DNA of 16,148 nt from Dwaynesavagella gallinarum (GTDB lineage: Bacteria; Bacillota; Clostridia; Clostridiales; Clostridiaceae). The stretch is from NCBI GenBank assembly GCA_019120235.1, contig DWVN01000068.1, positions 1 to 16,148 of the forward strand. The letters are read 5' to 3'. The notes beneath the pieces are model-generated. The model saw only the letters and a program-made list of their open reading frames with translations, was not told the origin of the DNA and did not search any database. Positions 14,913-16,148 of this stretch are shown here, one piece after another. Each line of letters starts with the position of its first letter. The first letter of the stretch is position 1. The position numbers and the translations under genes were made by a program.

Positions 14913-15707
14913 TTAAAAAATTCTAGATAAATTTTTGAATAGTTGTATTTCATGTTCAGGTATTACATGTGTATATGTTTGGAGTGTGAAAGAAACATTT
15001 GAATGTCCAAGTCTTTTGGATAAAATTTTATAATTTATGTTTTTGTTTAATAGTAATGTTGCATGTATATGTCGTAAATCATGAAATCTAATTTTCTTGA
15101 TATTATGTCTTCTTAGAAATCTTTTAAAATTTGCTGAAACAACATTAGGATTTACAGGTATATTAATATTATTAGGGTTTGGGAAAACGTATTTAGATAT
15201 TTTGTTTTTATAGAGTTGTTTTAATATTTCTATGCTTTTGTCTAAAAGAACAATTTGTCTTACAGATGAAGTTGTTTTTGGAAGAGTGATTCCTGAAAAA
15301 TCTCCACAAATTATATATGATTTATCTACTGTTAGTATATTTTGTTCAAAGTCGACACAGTCCCATGTTAAAGCACATACTTCTCCTTTTCTAAGTCCAG
15401 TTTCTAAAACTAAATACATCATATCGTAATATTTAAATTTCTTTAACAGTGGTAGGTATTTATTTATTTCTTGTTCGCTCCAAATATTTCTAGTTGTATA
15501 TATTATTTTAGGCAACTTTATTTCATCAAAAACATTATAAGATACAATATTATTTTTTTTGGCGTAAGTAAATATATATTTTAAAAATTCAACAGTTTTA
15601 TGTCTAGAAATGTTCTTTCTTAAACTAATCTTTGAATTTATTAAATTATAAATATCATTTGTTTGAATTTGTTTAATGTCTTTGTTTATTGATTTAAAGT
15701 TTTTCAA
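14913..15707 (-). CDS. Tyrosine recombinase/integrase, C-terminal catalytic fragment
   Basis: This 264-residue frame holds the rest of the core-binding domain (1-75) and the full catalytic domain of a Tn916/phage-type site-specific recombinase. All active-site residues are present: R106 (TGLRKGE), K144, H209 and R212 (HDLRHIHAT), H235 (LGHSN) and nucleophile Y245 (TLQTYTHV). It begins at a TTG that overlaps the TGA of the N-terminal fragment (TTGA), with no ribosome binding site in front of it, so it is unlikely to be translated alone. Sequence continues smoothly from the upstream fragment if one T is added to, or a -1 slip occurs in, the T8 run. The catalytic half shows no other damage, which suggests either a recent break or a working frameshift. 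Confidence 0.9.
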   Translation of the reverse strand: MKNFKSINKDIKQIQTNDIYNLINSKISLRKNISRHKTVEFLKYIFTYAKKNNIVSYNVFDEIKLPKIIYTTRNIWSEQEINKYLPLLKKFKYYDMMYLVLETGLRKGEVCALTWDCVDFEQNILTVDKSYIICGDFSGITLPKTTSSVRQIVLLDKSIEILKQLYKNKISKYVFPNPNNINIPVNPNVVSANFKRFLRRHNIKKIRFHDLRHIHATLLLNKNINYKILSKRLGHSNVSFTLQTYTHVIPEHEIQLFKNLSRIF

Positions 15708-15979
15708 AAAAAATTAACTTGCCTTTTATATGTAATTACAGTTGTTGGTTTTAATCCACGCTTAATACAATCTTCTAAAAATAGGGAACATACTTCTCTA
15801 AAAGTTTTTGAGTTGTTTTTATTTATTGATTTTTGTTCTTCAAACATGGAGGCTTCTTTTATACAAGCTTTTTTTGTTTTAAAACCAGATTTTCTTTTAT
15901 ATTTCTTTTTTCCATTCTCATCTTGTCCAAGATATACACAGTATTCCCAATTATTATCACATTTCTTTTTTATAACCAT
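15704..15979 (-). CDS. Tyrosine recombinase/integrase, N-terminal fragment
   Basis: A 91-residue frame from ATG 15979 to TGA 15704. GGAGG (15992-15988) lies eight bases before ATG 15979; an upstream in-frame TTG at 15994 overlaps that site and is not the start. Residues about 10-45 (WEYCVYLGQDENGKKKYK, then GFKTKKAC) resemble the AP2-like arm-type DNA-binding domain of ICE and phage integrases. From KTFREVCSLFL the SAM-like core-binding domain begins, and it is cut off at QVNFF by the frameshift. Joined to the downstream frame it would give about 354 residues, slightly short for the family. No excisionase gene is recognised in the 169 bases upstream. Confidence 0.85.
   Translation of the reverse strand: MVIKKKCDNNWEYCVYLGQDENGKKKYKRKSGFKTKKACIKEASMFEEQKSINKNNSKTFREVCSLFLEDCIKRGLKPTTVITYKRQVNFF
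15706..15713 (-). other. T8 slippery run at the integrase frame break
   Basis: On the minus strand the break reads AAT TTT TTT TGA. The T at the end of AAT plus two TTT codons make the canonical -1 pattern X-XXY-YYZ (all T) directly before a stop. A -1 slip, or one extra T from polymerase slippage, joins both integrase frames as ...QVNFF-x-KNFKSIN. A plain one-base deletion in an ancestral T9 explains it equally well. Confidence 0.7.
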
Positions 15980-15987
15980 AAAGATAT

Positions 15988-15992
15988 CCTCC
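15988..15992 (-). promoter_or_regulatory. Integrase ribosome binding site
   Basis: GGAGG on the minus strand, eight bases from ATG 15979. Its position rules out the upstream TTG at 15994 as the start. Confidence 0.75.
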
Positions 15993-16042
15993 AAATAAAA
16001 TCAAAAATATTGTACCCATACTTTTCGAAAATATATAGAATA

Positions 16043-16071
16043 ATTTTAACTCTTTGTATACTTTTTGTTAA
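16043..16071 (-). promoter_or_regulatory. Probable integrase promoter
   Basis: On the minus strand TTAACA (16071-16066) and TAAAAT (16048-16043) are separated by 17 bp, each one mismatch from consensus. The start would be near 16036, leaving a leader of about 57 bases. The -35 box touches an AT palindrome. Confidence 0.6.
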
Positions 16072-16092
16072 TATAAAATTTAAATTTATATT
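16070..16092. repeat. AT-only imperfect palindrome
   Basis: AATATAAAATTT (16070-16081) is complementary to AAATTTATATT (16082-16092) apart from one bulged A. It has no G or C and lies 12 bases from two DnaA-box-like sites, overlapping the integrase -35 box. Confidence 0.45.
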
Positions 16093-16104
16093 GTTAGTAA
16101 ATAT

Positions 16105-16124
16105 TGTGGAAAATGTGTGTATAA
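16105..16124 (-). promoter_or_regulatory. Two tandem DnaA-box-like sites
   Basis: On the minus strand TTATACACA (16124-16116) and TTTTCCACA (16113-16105) both fit the relaxed DnaA consensus TT(A/T)TNCACA, in the same orientation with starts 11 bp apart, about one helical turn. The region could belong to an origin, to DnaA regulation of a gene beyond the window, or to a mobile element, but two boxes alone are not an origin. Confidence 0.4.
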
Positions 16125-16148
16125 CTTTTGGATTTTAATTTAGTTTTC

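Noticed and set aside
15813..16138. Plus-strand frames opposite the integrase N-terminus
   Set aside because: They are the antisense of a recognisable integrase, are rich in Phe and Ser as expected from the complement of Lys/Glu-rich coding sequence, and lack ribosome binding sites.

Overview
The window looks like chromosome of a very AT-rich (roughly a quarter G+C by eye), endospore-forming Gram-positive of the clostridial branch. The evidence is a complete spoIIE, a single-chain clostridial-type glycyl-tRNA synthetase, strong GGAGG ribosome binding sites, consensus sigma-A promoters, and the conserved Firmicutes order divIC - S1 protein (yabR) - tRNAs - spoIIE - tilS - hpt - ftsH - dus - greA - lysS. 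The extreme AT content would fit a reduced clostridial relative such as segmented filamentous bacteria (Candidatus Arthromitus), but that is inference, not proof.

Layout. 1-614: the tail of divIC and a short S1-domain RNA-binding protein. 640-997: a stand-alone tRNA transcription unit (Leu-UAA, initiator Met, elongator Met) with its own promoter and terminator. 1095-3452: the sporulation phosphatase SpoIIE, closed by a terminator. 3544-5534: tilS and hpt, translationally linked. 5605-8512: ftsH with its own promoter, a long hairpin, then a dihydrouridine synthase gene. 8535-10639: greA-lysS driven by a perfect consensus promoter and ended by a terminator. 10719-11816: a short, divergent ClpX-like AAA+ protein. 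11906-13291: glyS. All of these are on the plus strand. 13309-14700: murD on the minus strand, convergent with glyS and sharing its terminator hairpin. 14913-15979: a Tn916/phage-type tyrosine recombinase on the minus strand, split by a frameshift at a T8 run. The right edge (16043-16124) holds the integrase promoter, an AT palindrome and two DnaA-box-like sites.

Function. Most genes are housekeeping: cell division and wall synthesis (divIC, murD), decoding and tRNA maturation (tRNAs, tilS, dus, lysS, glyS), transcript cleavage (greA), purine salvage (hpt), membrane proteolysis (ftsH), and sporulation (spoIIE). Two things do not fit a plain housekeeping block. The ClpX-like protein lacks the RKH loop and has FGF where IGF is expected. 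The split integrase marks the murD-proximal side of what may be an integrated element extending to the right. I see no CRISPR array, no insertion sequence and no convincing undescribed multi-gene system.
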